A DNA stretch of 64,000 bases from Algoriphagus locisalis (GTDB taxonomy: Bacteria > Bacteroidota > Bacteroidia > Cytophagales > Cyclobacteriaceae). Shown here piece by piece: positions 18,626 to 27,132 of the stretch. The notes under the pieces were generated by a model. The model searched no databases, had not been told where the DNA came from, and was given only the letters and a program-made list of their open reading frames with translations. Every line of letters starts with the position of its first letter. Position 1 is the stretch's first letter. A program made the position numbers and the translations under genes. The stretch covers positions 124,001 to 188,000 of the forward strand of contig NZ_FPBF01000009.1 in the NCBI RefSeq assembly GCF_900116615.1, written 5' to 3'.

Positions 18626-20345
18626 GGTATTTTCCTTCTTTTATTTTCTGTGAAAGTTTATCTGAAGCTTCAGGACTTCCTTCCGCTTTTTTCCAATAAC
18701 TCAATGCTTCATTCTTTTGGCCAAGATGGAACAAAATATCGCCATAATGCTCCAACATCACAGCACTCGGCTCTGTTTCATGTTTCAAGGCTAGATCCAT
18801 GTACTTCTTTGCACCTTCATAATCTTCCAACTGAAAAAGAACCCATGCGTGTGTATCAAGGAAAGTGCCATTATCAGGAAAACGCTTAATAACTTTATCA
18901 GACATGGACTTTGCCTTCTCAAGATTCTTCTTCTCCAACGAAAGGAAGTACGAATAATTATTTAGGACTTGCTCATCATTGGGGTTGATTTCCAGGGCTT
19001 TGTCAAAATTCCGGAAAGCTTCTTCTTTTTCACCTAAGTTATAAAGCGAATTCCCAAGCGAGCCAAAAGCCACTTGGTCCAGCTGAGGATTTTTATTTGC
19101 GTTGAGCTCGATAGCTTTATTCAGAGAAACTACGGCTTCTTCGTCCTGCTTTTGGGCGGATTTTACCACGCCGTCATAGAACCAGAATTCTGGATTTTCG
19201 GGAAATTCATCTACACCTAAAACAGTAAATTTTTCCAATTCCTCGAAATCAGCATCCTCGCCGAAAGATCCCAAAATCACTTGCTCAAGCATTTTTGGGT
19301 TTTTAGGATTAAGCAAAAGTGATTTTTTAAAATATTCGATCGCTTCATTGTTCTTCTGTTCCAATATCCTTCTCTGGCCTAATGCGGCATAGATTTCAGC
19401 ATTTTCAGGAGTGGAGCTAGCAATTAGCGACTCCAAGCTATCTAGGAGTAATTCCCTTTCGGGAGTTTTGATTTCTGTTAAAATACTGCCATACGCCTTG
19501 GACTTGACCTCCGCGTCAAGGTCTGGGCTGGCAAAGGCTGAATATAAGTAACGATTGGACTCCTCGATGTTACCCTTTTCCTTCAGCAGGGTATGTGCCG
19601 CCATTTGCAGTTCTGGCTGATTCGGGTATTTGTTGATTTCTTCAAAAACCAATGCCAATGCCTGATCTACTCTATTGTTGTTGTACAATATTTCCACCAG
19701 ATTCATGACATAGGTAGGATTTCCGGGTCTAGCTTCGACAAGTTTCTCACCTTCTTCGATTGCTTTAGCAAGGTTGTTTTTACTCAGGTAGATTCGCTGC
19801 TTTTGGATGGTGATAGGTTCCATTATACCATAAAATGCTTCCGCACGATCCAATACAATTAGCGCTTTATCCAGCTCTTTTTCATTCAGATAAATTGACG
19901 CGAGATCTAGATTGTATTGTTGATTGTTTTCTCCGTCTGCTGTCAGTTTTTCAAGAATTTCTGCTGCTTTGAGTGGTTGCTGAAGATTTGTATAAATCTC
20001 CGCTAGCATCAAGGAGTAGTATTTGTTTTCCCCGTCCAGTTCAGCAGCTTTCATGGCATAAGGCATAGCTTTTTCAGCCTGATTTGCTTTCACCAAAATC
20101 TCAGCGATTTTATAATGAATCGCAGGTTCGTCAGGAGAGAATTCCATGGCTTTTTGGAAATAGAAAAATGCTTTCTCCAGATCATCAAGCACCAGGTTTT
20201 TCTCGCCTTCGATGAAATATCGGGTGCCTTGAGATTCGCTTAATAAAGCTTTGCGCTCTTTCTTGGATAGCCTCTCCTGGGAAAAACATGACGTTAAGCC
20301 TACGGAGACAAGGAGAAATATAAGTAGTGTTCTTTTGAAATTCAC
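18618..20345 (-). CDS. TPR-repeat lipoprotein
   Basis: A protein of about 575 residues built of tandem tetratricopeptide repeats (roughly residues 35-560), for example ALEINPNDEQVLNNYSYFL. From a GTG at 20345 it begins with a clean lipoprotein signal (MNFKRTLLIFLLVSVGLTSC). A longer reading from TTG at 20396 adds 17 residues that are not signal-like, and a candidate -7 element at 20374-20381 lies inside that stretch, so I prefer the GTG. TPR arrays bind partner proteins. Operon context with a DUF4292 lipoprotein and an EnvC-like protein suggests a scaffold in outer-membrane or cell-division machinery; that is inference. Confidence 0.85.
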   Translation of the reverse strand: MNFKRTLLIFLLVSVGLTSCFSQERLSKKERKALLSESQGTRYFIEGEKNLVLDDLEKAFFYFQKAMEFSPDEPAIHYKIAEILVKANQAEKAMPYAMKAAELDGENKYYSLMLAEIYTNLQQPLKAAEILEKLTADGENNQQYNLDLASIYLNEKELDKALIVLDRAEAFYGIMEPITIQKQRIYLSKNNLAKAIEEGEKLVEARPGNPTYVMNLVEILYNNNRVDQALALVFEEINKYPNQPELQMAAHTLLKEKGNIEESNRYLYSAFASPDLDAEVKSKAYGSILTEIKTPERELLLDSLESLIASSTPENAEIYAALGQRRILEQKNNEAIEYFKKSLLLNPKNPKMLEQVILGSFGEDADFEELEKFTVLGVDEFPENPEFWFYDGVVKSAQKQDEEAVVSLNKAIELNANKNPQLDQVAFGSLGNSLYNLGEKEEAFRNFDKALEINPNDEQVLNNYSYFLSLEKKNLEKAKSMSDKVIKRFPDNGTFLDTHAWVLFQLEDYEGAKKYMDLALKHETEPSAVMLEHYGDILFHLGQKNEALSYWKKAEGSPEASDKLSQKIKEGKYHE

Positions 20346-20373
20346 GGGAAATCGGGACTGCAGCTTGAATTCA

Positions 20374-20381
20374 CAAACATA
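20374..20381 (-). promoter_or_regulatory. Candidate -7 element for the TPR/DUF4292/EnvC operon
   Basis: TATGTTTG on the minus strand fits TAnnTTTG exactly. The predicted start of transcription near 20367 gives a leader of about 22 bases to the GTG at 20345 and would exclude the upstream TTG as a start codon. No clear -33 TTTG is seen at the right distance. Confidence 0.4.
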
Positions 20382-20503
20382 ATGCCTTTTATGCAATTAG
20401 ACTTTGTTTGTAATTATAATGAGATGAGTGAAAGCTTTATAAACCTTCGAGTTTCTAACGATTATTGATCTAAAAATGATCCCGGGTTTACTAAAAATAA
20501 ACA

Positions 20504-22009
20504 CTAGTATTTTTTACTTTTTGGGAAATAGGCCATGATTTGCTCTTTCTCCAGAAAGAAAATAAGTCCTATATAAATCAAAATCAGACTGTTTCTTAAA
20601 AAGAAATCAAGAACTGGTATTCCAATATTTAAATAAAAACCCAAGTAACTTAATGAGAAGGAGAATAATAAATAAAATATCCCTTTTCCAGTCTGATAAG
20701 GAATGGGGTAATATTTTTGGCCGTAAAGGTAGCAAAGTAAGCACATCACAAAATAACAGGATATCGTGCTGAGGGCGCCGCCCAAATAGCCCCAAATGGG
20801 AACGAAAACGAATATGATGGCAATAGTAAGAATTGCTCCAACTAAGGTGATCCAAAAACTGTATTTAGTCTGATCGGTGATTTTAAACCATATCGAAAGA
20901 TTGAAATAGATGCCGAGCAGCATATAACCCATCAGAAGGGTTGGTACTATGAAAAGCCCTTCTTCATACCCTGATTGTCTTAAAAATAGAGGTCCCATCC
21001 ATTCAAGGTTTACCGAAATCGCAATCATTAATACGGTACAAAACAGGATGAAAACATGCATCACTTTGGCATAAAGCAAAGGAGAGTTTTTGTCCTGTGC
21101 TTGTTTGAAGAAAAATGGCTCTGCGGCATACTTAAAAGCCTGAATCACCAAATTCATCATAATTGCAAGCTTGAAATTGGCTCCGAAAACTCCACCTGCT
21201 TCGCGTGCCGAAAGTCCTGCATAGAAATTTGGAGGCAAGACATATTCGAAGAGGAATCTGGAAAACAACTCGTTTGTAACTCCTGCTAAACCCATAAATA
21301 AGAGTGGAATAGAATAAGTCCACATGGGTTTGATAATAGTGCCTTCCAGTTTGAATTGGAAAAAGCCTGCTTTCCACCATACAAAAGGAATAATCAATCC
21401 ATTTGCTAAGAGATTTGAAAGTAAAATATATTCTACTCCCCAATCTGATCTATAGCCAAGAAATCCTTCTGAAATGATGCCATTCGCAATTAAATAGGGG
21501 AATCCAACGATCAGCAGGAGGTTAAAGAAGATGTTCAGGAAGATGTTGAATATTTTCGTTCCTGCAAAAATCAGCGCTTTGTTTTCCAGCCTTAGTTTGG
21601 CAAAGGGAATTGCTAAAATGGCGTCAAATGAAAGGATTAAAGCAGTCCATCTGAATAAGTAAGCTTGGCCAGGATATTCCAGCCAATCGGCTAGCAATGG
21701 TGCCATCAAATATAGCCCGGTGCCTAGAAGCAGCGTGCTCGTGACAAGCAAGGACTGGGTAGAGTTATATACTTTATTGGCGTCAAGGTTTTTGCCCGTA
21801 GCGAATCGAAAAAATGTGGTCTCCATTCCGTAAGTGAAGACGATATTCATAAAGCCTATCAGCGCATAGATACTTGTGAACGAGCCCATAGCCTCTTTTG
21901 TGAGGTATTCGGTGTACACAATAATCATTAAAAAATTAATCGATCGACCGAGAATGCTGCTCAGTCCATAAACTGCGGTTTGTCCGGCTAGTTTTTTGAA
22001 ATTACTCAT
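20504..22009 (-). CDS. Wzx-like polysaccharide flippase (MATE/PST superfamily)
   Basis: A 501-residue polytopic inner-membrane protein with about 14 predicted membrane helices, beginning MSNFKKLAGQTAVYGLSSILGRSINF, written here in full only to 20 residues in practice as the FKKLAGQTAVYGLSSILGR signature of the oligosaccharide flippase family. Such proteins flip lipid-linked sugars to the periplasmic face for O-antigen, capsule or exopolysaccharide assembly. No polymerase or ligase lies beside it; the gene follows the enoyl-CoA hydratase gene by 15 bases and probably shares its promoter. The specific glycan cannot be read from the sequence. Confidence 0.85.
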   Translation of the reverse strand: MSNFKKLAGQTAVYGLSSILGRSINFLMIIVYTEYLTKEAMGSFTSIYALIGFMNIVFTYGMETTFFRFATGKNLDANKVYNSTQSLLVTSTLLLGTGLYLMAPLLADWLEYPGQAYLFRWTALILSFDAILAIPFAKLRLENKALIFAGTKIFNIFLNIFFNLLLIVGFPYLIANGIISEGFLGYRSDWGVEYILLSNLLANGLIIPFVWWKAGFFQFKLEGTIIKPMWTYSIPLLFMGLAGVTNELFSRFLFEYVLPPNFYAGLSAREAGGVFGANFKLAIMMNLVIQAFKYAAEPFFFKQAQDKNSPLLYAKVMHVFILFCTVLMIAISVNLEWMGPLFLRQSGYEEGLFIVPTLLMGYMLLGIYFNLSIWFKITDQTKYSFWITLVGAILTIAIIFVFVPIWGYLGGALSTISCYFVMCLLCYLYGQKYYPIPYQTGKGIFYLLFSFSLSYLGFYLNIGIPVLDFFLRNSLILIYIGLIFFLEKEQIMAYFPKSKKY

Positions 22010-22024
22010 TCAGTGTAAAGGAGC

Positions 22025-22810
22025 TTATTCTCCTTTGAAATGCGGCTGTCTTTTTTCCAGAAATGCGGATGTTCCTTCTTTGTAATCACCTGATTTCACA
22101 CATCTGGCAAAACTGTTTGCTTCAGTTTGGAAACCATTTTCATCAGGCACAAAAGCAGAGTTCACACAGTCTATGATCATGCCGATTGCCAGTGGAGCTT
22201 TGCTTAGGATTTTGGCAATGATTTCCTCGGCCTTTGCCAATGCTTCCTCTTTGGTAGGAAGTACATGATTTACTAATCCTAAATTTTTTGCTTCTTCAGC
22301 ACCGATCATGTCCCCGGTCATCATGAGTTCGTTTGCTTTTCCTCTGCCGATTAAAATCGTGAGACGCTGAGTGCCACCATAACCTGGGATGATTCCGAGG
22401 TTTACTTCAGGCTGACCGAATTTTGCATTTGCAGTGGCAATTCTCATATGACAAGCCATAGCCAATTCGCAACCTCCACCTAGTGTATAACCGTTTGTAA
22501 CAGCAATGACCGGCTTATGGCAATTCTCAATCATGCTGAAAATCTCTTGGCCATTTTCTGCAAATTTGCGTGCGTTGACCTCATTTAGCGAAGCAATCTC
22601 GCTGATATCGGCACCGGCTACAAAAGCCTTTTCACCGGAACCTGTGATAATCACCGCTTTGATTTCCTTGGTGTCCGATACATCTTCAAAAATCTCCTTA
22701 AGTTCCTCCAAAGTCTCAAAATTCAGAGCGTTCATTTTGTCTTCTCTATTGATGGTCAAATGGAGAACACCATTCTTCACATCAGTTAGGATATTTTTGA
22801 AATCAGCCAT
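22025..22810 (-). CDS. Enoyl-CoA hydratase/isomerase (crotonase family)
   Basis: Hydrates trans-2-enoyl-CoA to 3-hydroxyacyl-CoA, in fatty acid or butanoate metabolism. With the start at ATG 22810 the protein has 261 residues, the standard length. The oxyanion-hole segments are AFVAGADIS (63-70) and the GGGCELAMAC loop (111-120). The two catalytic glutamates are Glu115 and Glu135 (QPEVNLG), 20 apart as in rat mitochondrial hydratase (Glu144/Glu164). A longer reading from 22861 adds 17 residues, but an exact promoter at 22832-22862 overlaps that extension, which argues for the shorter form. Confidence 0.93.
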   Translation of the reverse strand: MADFKNILTDVKNGVLHLTINREDKMNALNFETLEELKEIFEDVSDTKEIKAVIITGSGEKAFVAGADISEIASLNEVNARKFAENGQEIFSMIENCHKPVIAVTNGYTLGGGCELAMACHMRIATANAKFGQPEVNLGIIPGYGGTQRLTILIGRGKANELMMTGDMIGAEEAKNLGLVNHVLPTKEEALAKAEEIIAKILSKAPLAIGMIIDCVNSAFVPDENGFQTEANSFARCVKSGDYKEGTSAFLEKRQPHFKGE

Positions 22811-22831
22811 AGTTCGTAGATGAGTATAAAA

Positions 22832-22862
22832 CAAATATACAAGCAGGGTATTCAATCCCAAA
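22832..22862 (-). promoter_or_regulatory. Exact Bacteroidota promoter for the enoyl-CoA hydratase gene
   Basis: On the minus strand TTTG (22862-22859) and TATATTTG (22839-22832) are separated by exactly 19 bases, matching TTTG-N19-TAnnTTTG at all fixed positions. It predicts a start of transcription near 22825, about 15 bases before the ATG at 22810, and so settles the choice of start codon for this gene. Confidence 0.85.
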
Positions 22863-22976
22863 CCTATACTTGGAAAATGAAGTACCTAAAGTAAATGATA
22901 ATTACCCCTTTTGTAATTAAAGCAGAGATATTGTGGATTTTGTCCTAGGTCAAAAACCTGCTTCCACATTTTTATT

Positions 22977-22984
22977 TACTTTTG
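22977..22984 (+). promoter_or_regulatory. Candidate -7 element for isocitrate dehydrogenase
   Basis: TACTTTTG fits the TAnnTTTG consensus exactly and lies 37 bases upstream of the ATG at 23022, giving a predicted leader of about 30 bases. The -33 region (about 22954-22958) has no TTTG, so only half the signal is convincing. Confidence 0.45.
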
Positions 22985-23021
22985 TTCAAAATCAAATTTT
23001 AACTAAAACCGCTATATTAAT

Positions 23022-24473
23022 ATGTCTTCCAAAAGAAAAATTACAGTTGCCTATGGTGACGGGATCGGTCCCGAAATCATGACGGCTACCTTGGCGATCC
23101 TTGAAGCCGCAGGGGCTCAACTTGAATACGATGTTATCGAAATCGGAGAGCAAGTTTACCTGAAGGGAATCAGTTCCGGAATGGAACCGAATGCTTTCGA
23201 ATCGCTGAGAGAAACCAAAATTTTCTTGAAGGCACCGATCACCACCCCTCAGGGAGGTGGTTTTAAGTCGCTGAATGTGACCACACGAACTTCATTCGGT
23301 TTGTATGCAAACGTGAGACCTTGCAAAGCTTTTTCACCATTTATCCAGACGCATTTTCCTGAAACTGATCTAGTAATCATTCGTGAGAATGAGGAGGATT
23401 TGTACGCAGGAATCGAGCACAGACAGACTCAGGAGGTTTTCCAGTCTTTGAAATTGATCTCTAAGCCAGGATCTGAGAAAATTATCCGATATGCATTTGA
23501 GTATGCTAAAAAGTATGGTCGCAAGAAAGTGACTTGTATGACTAAGGATAACATCATGAAGCTTGCTGATGGTCTTTTCCACAAGACTTTTGATGAGATC
23601 GCTAAAGAATATCCAGATATTCAAAATGATCACAAAATCATCGATATCGGTACAGCTTTGATCGCAGATAGACCAGAGACTTTCGATGTGATCGTGACCC
23701 TAAACCTTTACGGAGATATTATTTCTGACGTAGCTGCACAGGTAACAGGTTCTGTGGGACTTGGTGGTTCTGCGAATGTAGGCGAAGAAGTAGCGATGTT
23801 TGAAGCAATTCACGGATCTGCTCCAGATATCACTGGAATGGGTATTGCAAACCCATCTGGCCTGCTGAATGGCGCGATTATGATGTTGGTTCACATTGGT
23901 CAGCCTGAGATTGCAGAGAAAATCTCAAATGCCTGGATGAAGACCTTGGAGGATGGAATCCATACAGGTGATATCTATCAGGAAGGTCTTTCTACCAAGA
24001 AAGTTGGAACTGAAGAGTTTGCAAATGCTGTGATTGAGCGATTGGGTCAACTTCCTTCTTCGATGGTTCCGGCAGAATTTGATAAGGACACCACTCCAAT
24101 GAATGTGTTTGTATCTCCGGTGACGAAAGCTAAAAAAGAGCTAATCGGCGTGGATGTGTTTGTAGATTGGGATGAGCCAGGAAGAGATCCTCAGGTATTA
24201 GGAGAGAAGCTTCGTCAGGCAAATGCTGATGGACTTCAGTTGACGCTGATCACTAATAGAGGTATAAAAGTATTCCCTGATGGAATGCGTGAGTCTTTCT
24301 GCACGGATCACTGGAGATGTAGATTCCAGAATGCAGAGCAAGGAACAATTACTCATGCTCAGGTGCGTGAATTGTTGAAGCAAGTAGAAGAGCTTGGGTT
24401 TGACTTTATCAAAACTGAGAACTTATATTCCTTCGACGGAGTAAGAGGTTACTCTCTTGCACAAGGAGAATAA
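23022..24473 (+). CDS. icd: NADP-dependent isocitrate dehydrogenase (Thermus-type long form)
   Basis: TCA-cycle enzyme converting isocitrate to 2-oxoglutarate and CO2 with reduction of NADP. At 483 residues it is longer than E. coli Icd (416) and fits the long form known from Thermus, which carries an extra C-terminal domain (here about 355-483). Seen: YGDGIGPEIM at the N-terminus, the substrate region NVTTRTSFGLYANVRPC, REN (Asp/Glu loop) and NLYGDIISDVAAQVTGSVGL with metal-binding aspartates. Monocistronic: own promoter and a terminator after the stop. NAD versus NADP use was not tested by residue comparison. Confidence 0.92.
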   Translation: MSSKRKITVAYGDGIGPEIMTATLAILEAAGAQLEYDVIEIGEQVYLKGISSGMEPNAFESLRETKIFLKAPITTPQGGGFKSLNVTTRTSFGLYANVRPCKAFSPFIQTHFPETDLVIIRENEEDLYAGIEHRQTQEVFQSLKLISKPGSEKIIRYAFEYAKKYGRKKVTCMTKDNIMKLADGLFHKTFDEIAKEYPDIQNDHKIIDIGTALIADRPETFDVIVTLNLYGDIISDVAAQVTGSVGLGGSANVGEEVAMFEAIHGSAPDITGMGIANPSGLLNGAIMMLVHIGQPEIAEKISNAWMKTLEDGIHTGDIYQEGLSTKKVGTEEFANAVIERLGQLPSSMVPAEFDKDTTPMNVFVSPVTKAKKELIGVDVFVDWDEPGRDPQVLGEKLRQANADGLQLTLITNRGIKVFPDGMRESFCTDHWRCRFQNAEQGTITHAQVRELLKQVEELGFDFIKTENLYSFDGVRGYSLAQGE

Positions 24474-24511
24474 AGGAATTTGAAATTTCTAATCTCAAAT
24501 TTGAAATTATT

Positions 24512-24542
24512 AGGGAGTGGGGTGACCTGCTCCCTTATTTTT
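24512..24542 (+). terminator. Rho-independent terminator after icd
   Basis: AGGGAG (24512-24517) pairs with CTCCCT (24530-24535), with further pairing of GGT/ACC inside, followed by TATTTTTG. It lies 38 bases after the icd stop. Confidence 0.7.
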
Positions 24543-24593
24543 GTAGTGCAGTGGAAGCGGAGTTTGGTTCTCAAGACTTGGACTCAAAAAAAT

Positions 24594-24672
24594 GAAGTCT
24601 TCAGACTTCTATCGATCAAATAATAAGAAGCAGTCTGAAGACTGCATTGAAATAGACTCAAGTCGGAAGACT
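24594..24672. repeat. Cluster of short palindromes in the icd-glycosyltransferase gap
   Basis: Two 16-base near-perfect palindromes, GAAGTCT-tc-AGACTTC (24594-24609) and GCAGTCT-ga-AGACTGC (24630-24645), share the core AGTCT/AGACT. A third, looser copy AGTC-ggaa-GACT lies at 24661-24672. Just before them is a direct repeat of AATTTGAAATT (about 24478-24508). The gap of 295 bases has no gene. Such clusters resemble REP-type intergenic repeats. Confidence 0.55.
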
Positions 24673-24715
24673 CCAATCATTGACAGAACACCGCGACTTA
24701 ATGTTTTTTCTCATA

Positions 24716-24748
24716 TTTGATTTTATGGCCGGCTACTTGGTACTTTAG
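24716..24748 (+). promoter_or_regulatory. Candidate promoter for the glycosyltransferase-aminotransferase operon
   Basis: TTTG (24716-24719) and TACTTTAG (24741-24748; one mismatch to TAnnTTTG) are 21 bases apart, within the accepted spacing. The predicted start gives a leader of about 14 bases to the ATG at 24769. Confidence 0.4.
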
Positions 24749-24768
24749 ACTTAGGACATGATATACTT

Positions 24769-26058
24769 ATGAAGAAACGAGTTTTAATCATCACCTATTA
24801 TTGGCCACCAAGTGGAGGGTCCGGCGTGCAGCGTTGGCTGAAATTTGCTAAATATTTGCCTGAAGCAGGTTGGGAACCTGTGATTTTTACACCGGAGAAT
24901 CCTGATTTTGACCTGAAGGATGAATCGCTGGAAAAGGAAATCTCCAAAGATCTGGAGGTAATGAAATTCCCGATCTGGGAACCTTATCAACTTTTGGATA
25001 GAATTCGTGGGAAAAAAGAATCGCATCCAGGAAGAGTCCTGGAGCAAAAGGAGCAGAGTTTTATAGAAAAAGCAGCCATCTGGTTAAGAGCAAACCTGAT
25101 GGTTCCAGATCCCCGTGTTTTTTGGGTGAAACCTTCGGTGAAATTCCTGACAGATTTGATAGAGAAAGGTCAATTTCAAGCTATCATCACAACTGGTCCG
25201 CCTCATTCCATGCATTTGATCGGAAGAGATTTGAAACGAAAAACTGGGATATTCTGGCTTGCTGATTTCCGGGATCCTTGGTCTCAGTGGGAGTTTCTGG
25301 ACAAGCTTCCCATGCAAAACCAAGTTCGAAATAAGCATAAGAAATTAGAGAGAGAGGTCCTGAGTGAGGCAAATGTTGTGACAACAATTTCACCCACTTT
25401 CCAGCATGATTTGGAGCAATTGGCAAGTCGTAAAATCAACTTGATCACTAATGGTTTTGATGATACAGATATACCACAAGAATTTTCTGTGGGAGAGAAA
25501 AAAGCCGGGAGTTTACATCTCGTCTATACTGGAATAATAGACTCAATCAGAAACCCGATGCCTCTGCTCAAAGCCATGAAGGAGGAGTTTTCTAAGGAGA
25601 CTGGAGAAGTGAAATTTACCTTTGTGGGAAGAGTTAGTGATCAAGTTCGAGATGAAATAGGCTCAGACTCCTGGCTTTCCGCTCATGTGATTTTTGCAGG
25701 ATATGTTTCCCATCAGGAAGTTTTTGGATTTTATGAGAAAGCAGATGCTTTGGCCTTGATCCTTACTAATACTAAAAATGCAAAGGGAAATATCCCGGGA
25801 AAGCTTTTTGAATACATGGCGACTACTTTGCCAATTTTAGCATTAGGCGATCCTGAAGGGGATTCTGCAAAGATTTTAAAAGAATCTGAGGCTGGAGAGG
25901 TTTTTACGCATTCAGATCATGTCGCTATTCAAGTCAGTCTGAGGAAGTTGTTTGAGCGCAGCGGGAAAGCTGAGCCAGCAACAGGGATTGATCAGTATTC
26001 CCGAAGAAATCTAAGTTTGCAATTAGCGAAATTATTGGATGAAGATTCCGTTTCTTGA
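24769..26058 (+). CDS. Glycosyltransferase (GT4-like)
   Basis: A 429-residue cytoplasmic glycosyltransferase of the GT-B type. It opens with KKRVLIITYYWPPSGGSGVQR, typical of group-1 enzymes from Bacteroidota polysaccharide clusters. The N-terminal acceptor domain spans about 1-190 (TGPPHSMHLIGR, FRDPW), and the C-terminal nucleotide-sugar domain about 220-400 includes GYVSHQEVFGFYEKAD and the E-rich stretch IPGKLFEYMATTLPILALG that binds the donor. The end overlaps the aminotransferase gene by 20 bases, so both are surely co-expressed. The sugar and acceptor are not deducible. Confidence 0.9.
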   Translation: MKKRVLIITYYWPPSGGSGVQRWLKFAKYLPEAGWEPVIFTPENPDFDLKDESLEKEISKDLEVMKFPIWEPYQLLDRIRGKKESHPGRVLEQKEQSFIEKAAIWLRANLMVPDPRVFWVKPSVKFLTDLIEKGQFQAIITTGPPHSMHLIGRDLKRKTGIFWLADFRDPWSQWEFLDKLPMQNQVRNKHKKLEREVLSEANVVTTISPTFQHDLEQLASRKINLITNGFDDTDIPQEFSVGEKKAGSLHLVYTGIIDSIRNPMPLLKAMKEEFSKETGEVKFTFVGRVSDQVRDEIGSDSWLSAHVIFAGYVSHQEVFGFYEKADALALILTNTKNAKGNIPGKLFEYMATTLPILALGDPEGDSAKILKESEAGEVFTHSDHVAIQVSLRKLFERSGKAEPATGIDQYSRRNLSLQLAKLLDEDSVS

Positions 26059-27124
26059 TCTTAAAAGAATAGATGAGGAGCTGAAAAATGCTTTGAAATC
26101 AAAGTTTTCTGAAATGCTGGAAAAAGGTGTTTTTTCTGGAGGAGAGGAAGTGGAGCTTTTAGAATCTCACATTTCAAATTATCTCAAATCATCCTTTTCA
26201 ATTGCCTGCGCAAACGGAACCGATGCACTAGAATTGGCTTTACGAGCATTAGAAATTGGGCAGGTCGATGAAGTGATTGTTCCTGCGATGACCTGGGTTT
26301 CCACTGCCGAAGTTGTGGCCCTAGTAGGAGCAACCCCTGTTTTTTGGGATACAGATGAAGATGGTTTGCTAGCTTCTGATTGGCAAAAAGCCATTTCACC
26401 AAAGACTAAAGCTGTGATTCCTGTTCACCTGTATGGGAAGATGGTGGATATGGAAAGGTTGATGACTCAAGCTAAAATGCATAACCTTTTTGTCATTGAA
26501 GACGGAGCTCAATCGGTTGGGTCTTTTCAGGGCGGAAAAGCTGCCGGAACTTTTGGAGATGTGGGTTGCATGAGCTTTTATCCAACCAAAAATTTGGGGG
26601 CTTTAGGTGAAGCTGGAATGTGTTTAACCAATAATGAAGACTTGAACGATCGAATAAAAATGCTGCTCAATCACGGTCAGGAGGTACGCGATAAACACGT
26701 AATGGTTGGGAGAAACAGTCGGATTGATTCTATTCAAGCTGGGTTTTTAAATATTTTCCTGGAAAGATTTGATTCGTTCCAAGCTACTCGAAAGAAGTAT
26801 GCAAAAATGTATTTGGAAGGACTTTCAGATAGTAAAGGATTGCAACTCCCATCAGGTATTTTGGAAGAGAATCACAATTCCCATCTTTTTGTGGTTCAAA
26901 CTAGTCGAAGAGATGATCTGAAGGATTTTCTTCTGGAAAAAGGAATCGGAACAGCAATCCATTATCCTTATATTTTGCCGGATATGAAGCCATTTCGAAG
27001 CGAGGGCGATTTTACTAATGCCAGAAACCTGAGCCAGCGAGGACTTTCTTTGCCCTTAAATCCTTGGATTAAGGAGGAGGAAATAGAATATGTAGTTAAG
27101 GCTATTCAGGACTTTTTCCCTTAA
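26039..27124 (+). CDS. DegT/DnrJ/EryC1/StrS-type PLP aminotransferase
   Basis: A 361-residue pyridoxal-phosphate enzyme that likely transfers an amino group to a nucleotide-linked keto-sugar. Seen: MKIPFLDLKR start, ACANGTDALELALRAL (phosphate-binding), the EDGAQSVGS segment with the PLP-ring Asp155, and the Schiff-base Lys184 in SFYPTKNLGALGEAG. These are all hallmarks of the sugar aminotransferase family. It overlaps the glycosyltransferase gene by 20 bases, consistent with making and transferring an amino sugar for a surface glycan. The exact nucleotide sugar is unknown. Confidence 0.92.
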   Translation: MKIPFLDLKRIDEELKNALKSKFSEMLEKGVFSGGEEVELLESHISNYLKSSFSIACANGTDALELALRALEIGQVDEVIVPAMTWVSTAEVVALVGATPVFWDTDEDGLLASDWQKAISPKTKAVIPVHLYGKMVDMERLMTQAKMHNLFVIEDGAQSVGSFQGGKAAGTFGDVGCMSFYPTKNLGALGEAGMCLTNNEDLNDRIKMLLNHGQEVRDKHVMVGRNSRIDSIQAGFLNIFLERFDSFQATRKKYAKMYLEGLSDSKGLQLPSGILEENHNSHLFVVQTSRRDDLKDFLLEKGIGTAIHYPYILPDMKPFRSEGDFTNARNLSQRGLSLPLNPWIKEEEIEYVVKAIQDFFP

Positions 27125-27132
27125 ATTCCCCA

